NCBI GenBank assembly: GCA_963727015.1
Contig: CAVSEV010000009.1
Coordinates: 248,001-312,000 of the forward strand
Direction of reading: 5' to 3'
DNA: 64,000 nt
From: DATFVJ01 sp963727015
GTDB lineage: Bacteria > Actinomycetota > Actinomycetes > Streptosporangiales > Streptosporangiaceae
Shown here: positions 8,288 through 15,671 of the stretch, in pieces
Layout of the letters: the number at the start of each line of letters is the position of its first letter
Numbering within the stretch: the stretch's first letter is position 1
Notes under the pieces: model-generated
Seen by the model: only the letters and a program-made list of their open reading frames with translations
The model's database searches: none
What the model was told of the DNA's origin: nothing
Program-made: the position numbers and the translations under genes

Positions 8288-9142
8288 TCAGCCGGCCTGG
8301 GGAGCGGTGAGCCTGTCCACCACGTCGACCACGCCGTCGATGTCCCAGGTCAGCGTCACCGCCACCGGGATCAGATCCGGCTGGCCCAGTTCGCCGGGCT
8401 GCCCGGTCAGGACCACAATGCCGTTCTTGACCACGACATTGACGCTGGCTGGATCGGTGAACAGGATGCCGGTGAGCACCGCGCGCACGTCGTCGGCGAT
8501 CTGCTCGTCGGGGCGCAGGAACACGCTGAGCAGGTCGCGGCGGCTGACGATGCCGATCAGCACGCCGGCTGGATCGACGACCGGCAGCTGCTTGAGGTGA
8601 TGCTGGTTCATCACTCGCGCGGCAGCGTGGATCGTCGCCTCCGGGCGGATCGTGATCGCGGGTGAGGTCATCAGCTGCTCCGCCGTGACGCCCCACGGCT
8701 TGCGGCGGGACCGCCAGCGCGGGACCGCCCGATGGCCGGCGGCCCGGGCGTGGCGCTCGCGCTGGTCCTCGATGCGCAGCAGGTCCGCCTCCGACACGAC
8801 TCCGGCGACGTGGCGGCCCATGGTGAGCACGGGCACCGCGCTGACCTTGTGCTGCGCGATCAAGGTGGCGATCTCCTTGGCTGTCGTTATCCGGTCAACG
8901 GCCGCCACCGATGTGGTCATGACATCGCGGACGGTCCGGTGCCACCGCCCGCGGTGCGGCTCGCCGGCGGCCCCCGCGCTGGTCCCGGACTGATGCGTTG
9001 CTGCCTGCTCGCCGACATGCTCCTCGACGGTGTTGAGCGCGCGCGACACATCAGACGCGGAGGCCCGGCCGTGCAGCGACTCGTAGTAGGCGGCGCCGAG
9101 ATGGCGCAGTATCCCGTCCAGGTGGGCTTCACGACGGTTCAT
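8288..9142 (-). CDS. CBS domain pair with C-terminal BON domain
   Basis: The 284-residue protein has an N-terminal helical part, a first CBS motif (VRDVMTTSVAAVDRITTAKEI, then HKVSAVPVLTMGRHVAGVVSEADLL) at about residues 70-122, a second (AEQLMTSPAITIRPEATIH, then LKQLPVVDPAGVLIGIVSRRDLL) at about 153-210, and a BON domain (DDVRAVL..., VVVKNGIVVLTGQ) at about 215-280. CBS pairs bind adenine nucleotides and BON domains bind membranes or ligands, so it may sense energy state. The family resembles hypoxia-responsive CBS proteins such as Hrp1. The start is ATG with a GAGGAGG-type ribosome binding site. Confidence 0.88.
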   Translation of the reverse strand: MNRREAHLDGILRHLGAAYYESLHGRASASDVSRALNTVEEHVGEQAATHQSGTSAGAAGEPHRGRWHRTVRDVMTTSVAAVDRITTAKEIATLIAQHKVSAVPVLTMGRHVAGVVSEADLLRIEDQRERHARAAGHRAVPRWRSRRKPWGVTAEQLMTSPAITIRPEATIHAAARVMNQHHLKQLPVVDPAGVLIGIVSRRDLLSVFLRPDEQIADDVRAVLTGILFTDPASVNVVVKNGIVVLTGQPGELGQPDLIPVAVTLTWDIDGVVDVVDRLTAPQAG

Positions 9143-9291
9143 TGCCCTTCCGCCTCCTCAGGTCGTAACGGCCTTAGGGCATGTTTCGCGGATCTTGGTC
9201 CGCGCGGTCACGGCCGGCCCGGGCGCGCACGAGAAGCCAGGTGACCGCAACCAGCGGCGCCGGTCGGGTACGCGCCCGCGCTGGCCTCCGG

Positions 9292-9492
9292 CTAGCCTGC
9301 GCTCGCGGTGGGATGGTGCTCTACCACCGTGTCGGAGGCGGGAACGAACACGCTCTGGTGGCCGTCGCTCCAGCGGACCAGATACGGCGGCGCGCCGTCC
9401 GCACCATGCACCTCGACGATCACCGCTTTGCGATCTTGATCACCAACGTGGTGTCCCCTGACGACCAGTTCATCGCCGGCATTTGCTCGCAT
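9292..9492 (-). CDS. DUF1918 family small protein
   Basis: The 66-residue product opens MRANAGDELVVRGHHVG and contains AVIVEVHGADGAPPYLVRW, a diagnostic DUF1918 pattern, then SDGHQSVFVPASDTVV. This is a compact SH3-like beta domain with no known reaction. The M. tuberculosis counterpart Rv0569 is a DosR-regulon protein. GGGAGGAG lies just before the ATG. A DosR-like box is found about 270 bp upstream, with nothing between that looks like a gene. Confidence 0.85.
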   Translation of the reverse strand: MRANAGDELVVRGHHVGDQDRKAVIVEVHGADGAPPYLVRWSDGHQSVFVPASDTVVEHHPTASAG

Positions 9493-9758
9493 GACTCCTC
9501 CCTTCCCGCCACAAGATCGTCACCTTGCGGCGTGCCCGCCGGTCAAACAGGCCGGCGGAGCCTGACGTGCCCATCGCCGCGGCGGCGGCGCGGCCCCGGC
9601 TGGCAGGGGGTGCGCAAGCCCGCGCCCGCCGCCGCCGGGTCCGGCCGGCGCACCCGTCTCGTCGTATACGGTCGCGCCGGCCGCTGCCAGCGCGGCCGCG
9701 CCCCACCGTCGGCTTCTCAGTCACGCCACAACGGTGCGCCAGCCGGTGAGAAGCGACC

Positions 9759-9774
9759 AGGGCCCAACGTCCCG
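9759..9774. promoter_or_regulatory. Candidate DosR-like box between DUF1918 and phosphoribosyltransferase genes
   Basis: AGGGCCCAACGTCCCG matches 13 of 16 positions of the box at 8126-8141. It lies 267 bp upstream of the DUF1918 start on the reverse strand. Confidence 0.4.
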
Positions 9775-10029
9775 CCGGGATGCGCGCCTACACCAGACTG
9801 ACGGGGAGGGCTCCGCATCGTGCGGATCGCCATTGCGCGGTGCGCGGACTCGCTCCGCTACTCCGCGTCTGCTAATCATGCCCTTCCTTTTTCATCATAT
9901 CTCGGCCTAGCTTCGCCCGGTTCTACCGACGATACGACTTCCCGCCGCCGACGGCATCGCCACCGCATCGGCATCGGCCTCATGAGTAATCCCGCTATGC
10001 TGCCGAGAGCCAATTGCGCGGACACACAA

Positions 10030-10070
10030 TGCGGCAGCCGTTCGGTATCAATATTCCAAACGGCTGCGCG
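10030..10070. repeat. Palindromic intergenic repeat, copy B
   Basis: A nine-base stem GCAGCCGTT/AACGGCTGC (10034-10042 and 10059-10067) encloses 16 bases. Read on the reverse strand the loop is TGGAATATTGATACCG, differing from copy A at four positions near one end. Its orientation is opposite to copies A and C. Confidence 0.6.
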
Positions 10071-10186
10071 TATGCGCGCCATGGCCTGTGAGCGCCGCGA
10101 TCTCTCCGTGTCGCGACGTCGGCTTCCCTGCCGCTCCTGCTCACCAAATCATGCCGGCGCGGGCGATGGGCCGGGCACTGGAGCGC

Positions 10187-10236
10187 GGTGTCGCGGCCTG
10201 AGGGCGAGAAAGGTGTCGCGGCCTGAGGGCAAGAAA
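10187..10236. repeat. 25-bp tandem duplication
   Basis: Two adjacent 25-base units begin GGTGTCGCGGCCTGAGGGC and differ at a single base (GAGAAA against AAGAAA). They are noncoding and lie just upstream of the hairpin at 10247. Confidence 0.7.
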
Positions 10237-10246
10237 GAAGCCTGCT

Positions 10247-10272
10247 GCCCGCGCCCGGGCACGGGCGCGGGC
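10247..10272. terminator. Strong GC hairpin
   Basis: A perfect ten-base stem GCCCGCGCCC/GGGCGCGGGC with a six-base loop is followed by ATTT rather than a long T run. It could end leftward or rightward transcripts, or form part of the leader of the gene at 10349. Confidence 0.5.
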
Positions 10273-10282
10273 ATTTGCCGAA

Positions 10283-10300
10283 GGTGACGATGGGCCCTGG
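10283..10300. promoter_or_regulatory. Candidate DosR-like box before the phosphoribosyltransferase-hydrolase gene
   Basis: GGTGACGATGGGCCCTGG matches 14 of 18 positions of the box with its flank at 1262-1279. It lies 49 bp upstream of the ATG, a reasonable place for an activator. Confidence 0.4.
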
Positions 10301-10348
10301 TGACGCTGGCACGGCGGGGGGAAGGGTGGGTCTGGAGCGGAGGTGGCC

Positions 10349-11689
10349 ATGATTTTCGCTGATCGGGCCGATGCGGGACGGCGCCTGGCCACCCGGCTGC
10401 GGGACCTGCGAGATAAGCGTGTGGTGGTCCTTGGCCTGCCGCGGGGCGGCGTGCCGGTCGCTTTCGAGGTGGCCCGCGCCCTCGGCGCGCCGCTCGACGT
10501 CATCGTCGTCCGCAAGCTTGGGGTGCCGTTCCAGCCCGAACTGGGCATGGGCGCCATCGGCGAGGACGGGGTGCGGGTAATTAACCGCGAGGTCGTCCGC
10601 CTCGCCGGGGTCTCCAAGGACGAGCTGGCCGCGGTCGAGGCACGAGAACGCGCCGAGCTCGAACGCCGCGCCCGGCGCTTCCGCGGCGGCCGGCCGCGGC
10701 AGCCGCTTAACGGCCGGATTGCGGTGGTGGTCGATGACGGCGTCGCCACCGGGTCGACCGCCCAGGCCGCCTGCCAGATCGCCCGGGCGCAGGGAGCGGC
10801 CCGGGTGATACTCGCCGTGCCCGTCGCGCCGCCGCGGTGGGAGACGCGGATCGGGATCAGCGCCGACGAGCTGCTCTGCCTGGAGACCCCGGCACCGTTC
10901 CTGGCTATCGGGCAGTTCTACGCCGACTTCTCTCAGACAACCGACGACGAGGTGGCCGCCTGCCTGCAACGCGCGGCCACACCTGGCTCCGCGGCAGACG
11001 CCAGCGCGGCGGCCGCGGGCGGCCCCCTCGCCCGCGATGAAGAGGTGGAGGTCAGCACGGGGGCGGCCGGCCTGGCCGGTCATCTGACCGTGCCCGGCCA
11101 GGCGACCGGGATCGTGGTTTTCGCCCACGGCAGCGGCAGCAGCCGGCACAGCCCGCGCAACCGCTACGTCGCCGCCGTCTTAACCCAGGCGGGCCTGGGC
11201 ACACTCCTGTTCGACCTGCTCACCCCGGAGGAGGAACTCGACCGGGCCAACGTGTTCGACATTGGCCTGCTCGCCGGGCGGCTCACCGACGTCACCCGAT
11301 GGCTGGCCACCCAGCCCAGTGCCGCGGGCCTGCCCGTCGGCTACTTCGGCGCCAGCACCGGCGCCGCCGCCGCGCTGTGGGCCGCGGCCGAACCCGGCGC
11401 CGGCGTCGCGGCCGTGGTGTCCCGCGGCGGACGCCCCGACCTCGCCAGTCCCCGCCTCGGCTCGGTGCGGGCACCCACGCTGCTCATCGTCGGCGGCCGC
11501 GATGACGTGGTGCTTGACCTGAACCGCCGGGCCCAGGCCGAGCTGCGCTGCGAGAACCACCTCGCCGTGATACCCGGCGCCACCCACCTGTTCGAGGAAC
11601 CCGGCACCCTCCCCGCCGCCGCCGAACTGGCCCGTGACTGGTTCACCAGCCACCTGCCCCCGGGCGCTGCGAGCACGGTTCAGCCATAA
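10349..11689 (+). CDS. Phosphoribosyltransferase fused to an alpha/beta hydrolase
   Basis: Residues 1 to about 215 form a type I phosphoribosyltransferase: FADRADAGRRLATRL, VLGLPRGGVPVAFEVA, and the PRPP motif VVVDDGVATGSTAQAA. Residues about 230-445 form a dienelactone-hydrolase-like domain: GIVVFAHGSGSSRHSPRN, the nucleophile region PVGYFGASTGAAAAL (Ser in GASTG), GGRDDVV for the acid and ATHLFEEPG for the His. The fusion matches M. tuberculosis Rv0571c, a DosR-regulon protein of unclear biochemistry. A GTG lies two codons earlier, but GGAGG sits six bases before this ATG. Confidence 0.88.
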   Translation: MIFADRADAGRRLATRLRDLRDKRVVVLGLPRGGVPVAFEVARALGAPLDVIVVRKLGVPFQPELGMGAIGEDGVRVINREVVRLAGVSKDELAAVEARERAELERRARRFRGGRPRQPLNGRIAVVVDDGVATGSTAQAACQIARAQGAARVILAVPVAPPRWETRIGISADELLCLETPAPFLAIGQFYADFSQTTDDEVAACLQRAATPGSAADASAAAAGGPLARDEEVEVSTGAAGLAGHLTVPGQATGIVVFAHGSGSSRHSPRNRYVAAVLTQAGLGTLLFDLLTPEEELDRANVFDIGLLAGRLTDVTRWLATQPSAAGLPVGYFGASTGAAAALWAAAEPGAGVAAVVSRGGRPDLASPRLGSVRAPTLLIVGGRDDVVLDLNRRAQAELRCENHLAVIPGATHLFEEPGTLPAAAELARDWFTSHLPPGAASTVQP

Positions 11690-12022
11690 CTTACGCCGCA
11701 CGACGGGAACGCGAAGACGCGCTCCGCGCGGGCGCTGTCCGCCTGGTTCAGGCGATGCATCACCACCTGCCTGCCGGGCATGTGCGGGCCGATGTCCCAG
11801 CGCTGACCGAGCCCGTGCGGCATTTGGCCGGCTTGCTGGACGCTACCGGCGGCCGAGCATCTGCAGGAAGCCGAGGTGGCGGTGGTGGACTCCTATGACT
11901 GGCCACGGCCTGACACGATCAGCGCAGGCGAGGGCCCCCTCATCGACGCGGCGATTCTCGCCGCGGTGGAACGGCTGCGTGACGCCATCGACGCCTTGGA
12001 CGAGCTGAACGGCAGCGCCTGA
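11690..12022 (+). pseudogene. Small unknown gene split by a frameshift
   Basis: Two adjacent frames look coding and complement each other. The first reads RREREDALRAGAVRLVQAM, then HHHLPAGHVRADVPAL and TEPVRHLAGLLDA up to about 11850. A second frame picks up as LPAAEHLQEAEVAVVDSYDW and runs to ID.AILAAVERLRDAIDALD and a TGA at 12020-12022. A one-base change near 11848-11853 would join them. No good start codon is visible upstream, apart from an internal ATG at 11755. I do not recognise the family. Confidence 0.35.
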
Positions 12023-12114
12023 AGGATGGTGACCCACATTGGCGATCAGGCCTGTGAGCTGCGGAGGCTACTGTCCCGGCCGCAGTGCGAGGCGGGCCCG
12101 CTCGCAATTGGCTG

Positions 12115-12558
12115 TCAGGGCGGTGTCTCGGAGTCCAGCGCGCTCGCCGAGGCCCGGCGGATCGTCCCCGCGCCGCTGATCAGGGCCCGCCGCCACGGCG
12201 CAACGCCCTCGATCTCGGTTTCCAGCGAGAAGCTCAGGAACGTCCTGATCACCACGATCAGCCCGAGCACGAGGACATTGTCGAGAGTAGGTGCGACCGC
12301 GACGGTGCGAACCAGGTCGGCGGCGACCAGGACCTCCAGCCCGAGCAGCAGGGTCCCGCCGAATGCCTGGCGCAGTACCAGGTAAGCCCTTGCCGACCAG
12401 CCGGACCGCCGGCAGGCCACCGCCGCGAGCACGAACGACCAGATCACGCCGACCACCAGGATCGCGGCTCCCAATGCCTCGAAACCCTGGGCAACGTGAT
12501 CCATCAGCCCGGTGAACGGCTCGGCCGACGACTCGGCAGCGACCGCCGCGAGGATCAT
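12115..12558 (-). CDS. DUF1622 family membrane protein
   Basis: This 147-residue protein has three hydrophobic segments (about residues 25-48, 68-86 and 92-112) and the DUF1622 pattern: LRQAFGGTLLLGLEVLVAADLVRTV followed by a conserved IVVIRTFLSFSLETEIEG. The family is thought to be a small integral membrane protein of unknown function. It is transcribed away from the phosphoribosyltransferase gene. No clear ribosome binding site precedes the ATG. Confidence 0.85.
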   Translation of the reverse strand: MILAAVAAESSAEPFTGLMDHVAQGFEALGAAILVVGVIWSFVLAAVACRRSGWSARAYLVLRQAFGGTLLLGLEVLVAADLVRTVAVAPTLDNVLVLGLIVVIRTFLSFSLETEIEGVAPWRRALISGAGTIRRASASALDSETPP

Positions 12559-12704
12559 GCGTCCCAGCCCCGCATGCCGTCCCCTCAGCTAGCCCAGCGA
12601 GCCGTCAAGCAGTCTCTCACCCGCCAGGCACACAACGCGCCGTTTGCGCAGAGTCAGCGTAGATGCAGGCCACTGGGTCCGCGTGCCTCGCCCTGCCGTT
12701 GGGC

Positions 12705-12956
12705 CTACCGCCCGGCCCGCTCGTGCATGTTCCCGCCCCGGGCGATCAGGTAGGCCAGGACGCCTATCAGCGGGATGAGCAGCACGAAGAGGAACCAAAG
12801 GGCCTTGGCCAAGCCGGACAGATCAGAACTGCGGAAGATGTCGAGGAACACCATGATCAGGATCCAGAACCAGATGACGAACAGGAAGACCTCAAAGATC
12901 GTCCAGAATACGGCCAGCAGAGGGTAGGAGTAGGAACTGGCGGAAGCGAATGTCAT
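12705..12956 (-). CDS. Small PLDc_N-like two-helix membrane protein
   Basis: The 83-residue product has two long transmembrane segments: LLAVFWTIFEVFLFVIWFWI at about residues 13-38 and ALWFLFVLLIPLIGVLAYLI at about 52-71. Between them is FLDIFRSSDLSGLAKA and after them ARGGNMHERA. This is the layout of PLD-nuclease N-terminal-domain proteins that occur alone in actinobacteria, often with a SHOCT tail, which is missing here. AAGGGAGACAACC precedes the ATG. The reaction or partner is unknown. Confidence 0.8.
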   Translation of the reverse strand: MTFASASSYSYPLLAVFWTIFEVFLFVIWFWILIMVFLDIFRSSDLSGLAKALWFLFVLLIPLIGVLAYLIARGGNMHERAGR

Positions 12957-13309
12957 GGTTGTCTCCCTTGGCGCGTAGCAATATTGGCGCGAAGCAATAC
13001 CGTCACACTGCCCCGGCGCGAGGGCAGCCTAGCCGTGAGGCGCAACGATCATACTGGGGCCAGCGGTGCACGTCACTCATACGGCGCGAACTAGGACATT
13101 CAGGCGCGCGATCTCGCCGCAGCCGCCGTTGTGCGCCATGATGCGACCCCGCATGGCGAACGGGTGGGTGTTCTGCGACGTCCGCCCGCCCGCGGTCGCC
13201 CACCGCACGTGGGCGACAAACGCCGCGGACTCTGCCTGCTTGGCCTCGTGGATAAACGCCTCGTCACCGCACGGGTGACGTCGCGGCGGCCGCGGCTTAC
13301 TGTCGTTAT
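12957..13309. other. Intergenic region between divergent membrane protein genes
   Basis: No gene is supported. A perfect nine-base inverted repeat, GTCGCCCAC/GTGGGCGAC with a five-base spacer, lies at 13195-13217. It could be an operator or a hairpin in front of the gene at 13310. Confidence 0.45.
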
Positions 13310-13735
13310 GTGATAGTCGCGGCCACGCTCGCGGTCGTGGTCCTGCTTATCGGCGCCGGGCTGGCCTGGACCGCGCGCCTGGTCCATGTCGGCAATCTGG
13401 ACGCGCTGGCGCTGGCAGAAAAGGTCGCCACGCCCGATCCCGTCTCTCCGCTCGACTGGCCAGAGCTTCATGTGCGGGCAGTCGTCATGCTGCCAGATGA
13501 ACGGCCCTTGGTCCTCCTGCTGGTCGACTGGCCCGCCCACCCGCAGCGGGCAGCCACGCTACTGGTGGCCCTGGACAGCGGCGATCACCGGTCAGTGCCC
13601 CTGCTCACGCAGTGGTGCGCCACCCAGGCATCGGTCTCGCCGACCCGGCAGGGCGCAGCGGACTTGGAACTGCGCCGTCGCCAGAGCCTGGAGCGGGTAC
13701 ATGCGGTACTGGTCACGGAGGACCATGCCCCGTAA
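13310..13735 (+). CDS. Membrane-anchored protein of unknown function
   Basis: The 141-residue protein starts with one transmembrane helix (IVAATLAVVVLLIGAGLAW, residues 2-20). A soluble domain follows, with LDWPELHVRAVVMLPDERPL, VLLLVDWPAH and a C-terminal helix AADLELRRRQSLERVHAVLV. I do not recognise the family. GTG is the likely start, without a clear ribosome binding site. It converges with the KdpD-like gene, with 60 bp between them. Confidence 0.55.
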   Translation: MIVAATLAVVVLLIGAGLAWTARLVHVGNLDALALAEKVATPDPVSPLDWPELHVRAVVMLPDERPLVLLLVDWPAHPQRAATLLVALDSGDHRSVPLLTQWCATQASVSPTRQGAADLELRRRQSLERVHAVLVTEDHAP

Positions 13736-13797
13736 GACCGGTGCGCGAGGCTGCGCGCCGTCCTTCCTCGCGGTCCTGGTGACCGCTGGAGCTCGAT

Positions 13798-15204
13798 TCA
13801 TCTCCCTGGCAGCCGCCTGTCATCCGCAGCCTCGGGGAGTGAGCCGCGCTCCCCGGACCACGTGGTCTCCGCCAGGTCAGGACTCTTGGCGGCACCTGCC
13901 TCGACGGTCCCGGCGGGTAGCTCGCGCCGGGCGATGACGTGGACGTCGATACCGAATGCACCCGCCTCCCGGATAACCCGATGTACGTTCGACCCGCCGC
14001 CGGTGAGCTGCTGCCAACGGCTGCGCTGGCTGGATCCGATCACAATCTGAGTGATCTGATGCTTCCGTGCGAAGCTTGCGATGGCCCGGGGGGGATCGTC
14101 GTCTCGTATCTGGTGCCAGCGGGCACCGAGGTCCGCCGCCAGCTCCCGCAACCGGTCGATCGACCGGCGGTCGCCGCGTCGGCTGCCGTCGCCGCCGCTG
14201 ACGTGGACAACGTCTAGTTCCCCCTTGACCCTGGATGCCATGCGGGCCGCCCGTCGCAGCAGCACGCCGGTCCCCGGTTCCGCGGTGACGGCCACCATGA
14301 TGCGCTCGGTCGTCTCCCATAGAACCGGGGACTCGTGCAGCCGGAGGTGCTCGAGGAGCTCTTCATCCGCCTCGTCGGCAAGGAACCGCAGCGCCAGCTC
14401 CCTCAAGGCGATCAGGTTGTCGGTACGGAAGAAGTGCGTGAGGGCCAGGGGGACCCTTTCCTTCGGGTAGATGTTGCCGTGGAGCATCCGGCGGCGCAGC
14501 TGCTCCGGCGAGGAGTCGACCAGCTCGATCTGGTTGGCTCTGCGCACCACCCAGTCCGGCACCCGTTCGCGGACCCGCGCCCCGGTCATGTGCTCGACCT
14601 CATCGGCGATGCTCTCGAGGTGCTGGATGTTGACGGTAGTGATGACGTCGATGCCCGCGTCGAGGAGTTCCAGGACATCCTTCCAGCGTTTGCCGTGCCG
14701 GCCGGATCCCGGCACATTCGTGTGGGCAAGCTCATCGACGAGGGCGATCTTGGGCCGTCGTTGCAGGACTGCGTCGAGGTCCATCTCCTCGAGGCGGCTT
14801 CCCCGGTACTCGACCGCCTTGCGGGGGATGACCTCCAGGCCGTCGATCAACTCCTCGGTGAGCCGCCGCCCGTGGCACTCGACAAACCCGACGACGACGT
14901 CGGCACCCCGCCCCCGCCGGCGTTGGCCCTCGTTGAGCATGGCATAGGTCTTGCCCACGCCTGCGACCGCGCCCAGGTAGATGCGGAAATGACCCGCCGC
15001 TTCGACCACGTCGGTGGCATCTGTCCCCACCGCCGCCGCTTCGCTCACGCCTTCGTCGGTCCACTCAGAGCCGGTGACCCTCGCCTGCTCGGTGATCTCG
15101 GCGGCATCCCTCCACACAGGTGCTTCGACGAGGCGGACGGGCTGGTGTTTGGATTCTGTTAGCGATCGGTCACCAGCGCTCGTCCGGGGCGACCGCAATG
15201 GCAC
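13798..15204 (-). CDS. KdpD-like sensor domain protein without histidine kinase
   Basis: The protein matches the N-terminal cytoplasmic half of KdpD: FRIYLGAVAGVGKTYAMLNE with a Walker A, DVVVGFVECHGR, IALVDELAHTNVPGSG (Walker B), WKDVLELLDAGIDVITTVNIQHLES, then a USP-like domain (RIMVAVTAEPGTGVLLRRA...ITQIVIGSSQRSRW). It ends soon after, so the four membrane helices, GAF and histidine kinase domains of full KdpD are absent. Such short forms probably bind nucleotides or c-di-AMP and modulate the Kdp system. The first ~70-110 residues are not conserved and the start is uncertain; GTG at 15204 is one choice, since the longer frame overlaps kdpF. It is divergent from kdp. Confidence 0.8.
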   Translation of the reverse strand: MPLRSPRTSAGDRSLTESKHQPVRLVEAPVWRDAAEITEQARVTGSEWTDEGVSEAAAVGTDATDVVEAAGHFRIYLGAVAGVGKTYAMLNEGQRRRGRGADVVVGFVECHGRRLTEELIDGLEVIPRKAVEYRGSRLEEMDLDAVLQRRPKIALVDELAHTNVPGSGRHGKRWKDVLELLDAGIDVITTVNIQHLESIADEVEHMTGARVRERVPDWVVRRANQIELVDSSPEQLRRRMLHGNIYPKERVPLALTHFFRTDNLIALRELALRFLADEADEELLEHLRLHESPVLWETTERIMVAVTAEPGTGVLLRRAARMASRVKGELDVVHVSGGDGSRRGDRRSIDRLRELAADLGARWHQIRDDDPPRAIASFARKHQITQIVIGSSQRSRWQQLTGGGSNVHRVIREAGAFGIDVHVIARRELPAGTVEAGAAKSPDLAETTWSGERGSLPEAADDRRLPGR

Positions 15205-15292
15205 AATGTCGGCGTGGCTGCCTTTTTCGCACTGATTGGCAGTATCGCGTTGCAGCCGCCTTGGTCCACCTGATCCGGGCTCTGGAGCACGC

Positions 15293-15382
15293 ATGACCGT
15301 CGTTGAGGGCATTCTCCTCGCCGTCTCTGTCACGGTGTTCATCTATTTGGGCGTCGCCATGTTCAAGCCCGAGTGGTTCTAG
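15293..15382 (+). CDS. kdpF: KdpF, small subunit of the potassium pump
   Basis: A 29-codon gene encodes one transmembrane helix, MTVVEGILLAVSVTVFIYLG, and ends FKPEWF. The length and the aromatic/charged tail are what KdpF proteins show. It stabilises the KdpABC complex in the membrane. It is the first gene of the kdp set. A second short frame (15383-15502, starting MDFASAIVTMAIAPAI) begins right after its stop; it may be translated, but I would not claim a function for it. Confidence 0.75.
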   Translation: MTVVEGILLAVSVTVFIYLGVAMFKPEWF

Positions 15383-15494
15383 ATGGATTTCGCCTCGGCC
15401 ATCGTCACCATGGCCATCGCTCCCGCCATCATTTGGCGGTACCCCGGTTGGTACCGGGCTGGCTATCGCCCGATTCCGGCAGCGGGGCCTGGGC

Positions 15495-15671
15495 GTGACT
15501 GACGTCATCCTTATCGCAACCATCTTGGCGTTTTTCTTGGCCGCTGCCCAGTTGGTCCGGGCGCTGGGACGCGTGATCGCCGACTCCGGCGACGACGCCG
15601 GTCCCGAGGATGACGCCGGTCCGGACGCTGACGCATCCGAGCATGAGCTTCAGGGTGGGCGATCGGCGTGA
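15495..15671 (+). CDS. Small membrane protein in the kdp operon
   Basis: The 58-residue product starts at GTG (MTDVILIATILAFFLAAAQL), with one hydrophobic helix and then a strongly acidic tail (DSGDDAGPEDDAGPDADASE). Small single-helix proteins next to kdpF are common in actinobacterial kdp operons. Its stop overlaps the GTG of kdpB (GTGA), which supports real translation. No function is known. Confidence 0.65.
   Translation: MTDVILIATILAFFLAAAQLVRALGRVIADSGDDAGPEDDAGPDADASEHELQGGRSA

Larger units (their letters stand above)
9493..10348. other. Large intergenic region with regulatory and repeat elements
   Basis: I see no gene here. The region is a chain of elements: a DosR-like box at 9759, a less GC-rich stretch around 9850-10020, palindromic repeat B at 10030, a 25-bp tandem duplication at 10187, a strong hairpin at 10247, and a second box at 10283 just before the next gene. 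It separates divergently transcribed genes. Confidence 0.5.

Noticed and set aside
9995..11149. Reverse frame starting across palindromic repeat B
   Set aside because: It is antisense to the phosphoribosyltransferase gene, which has clear motifs.
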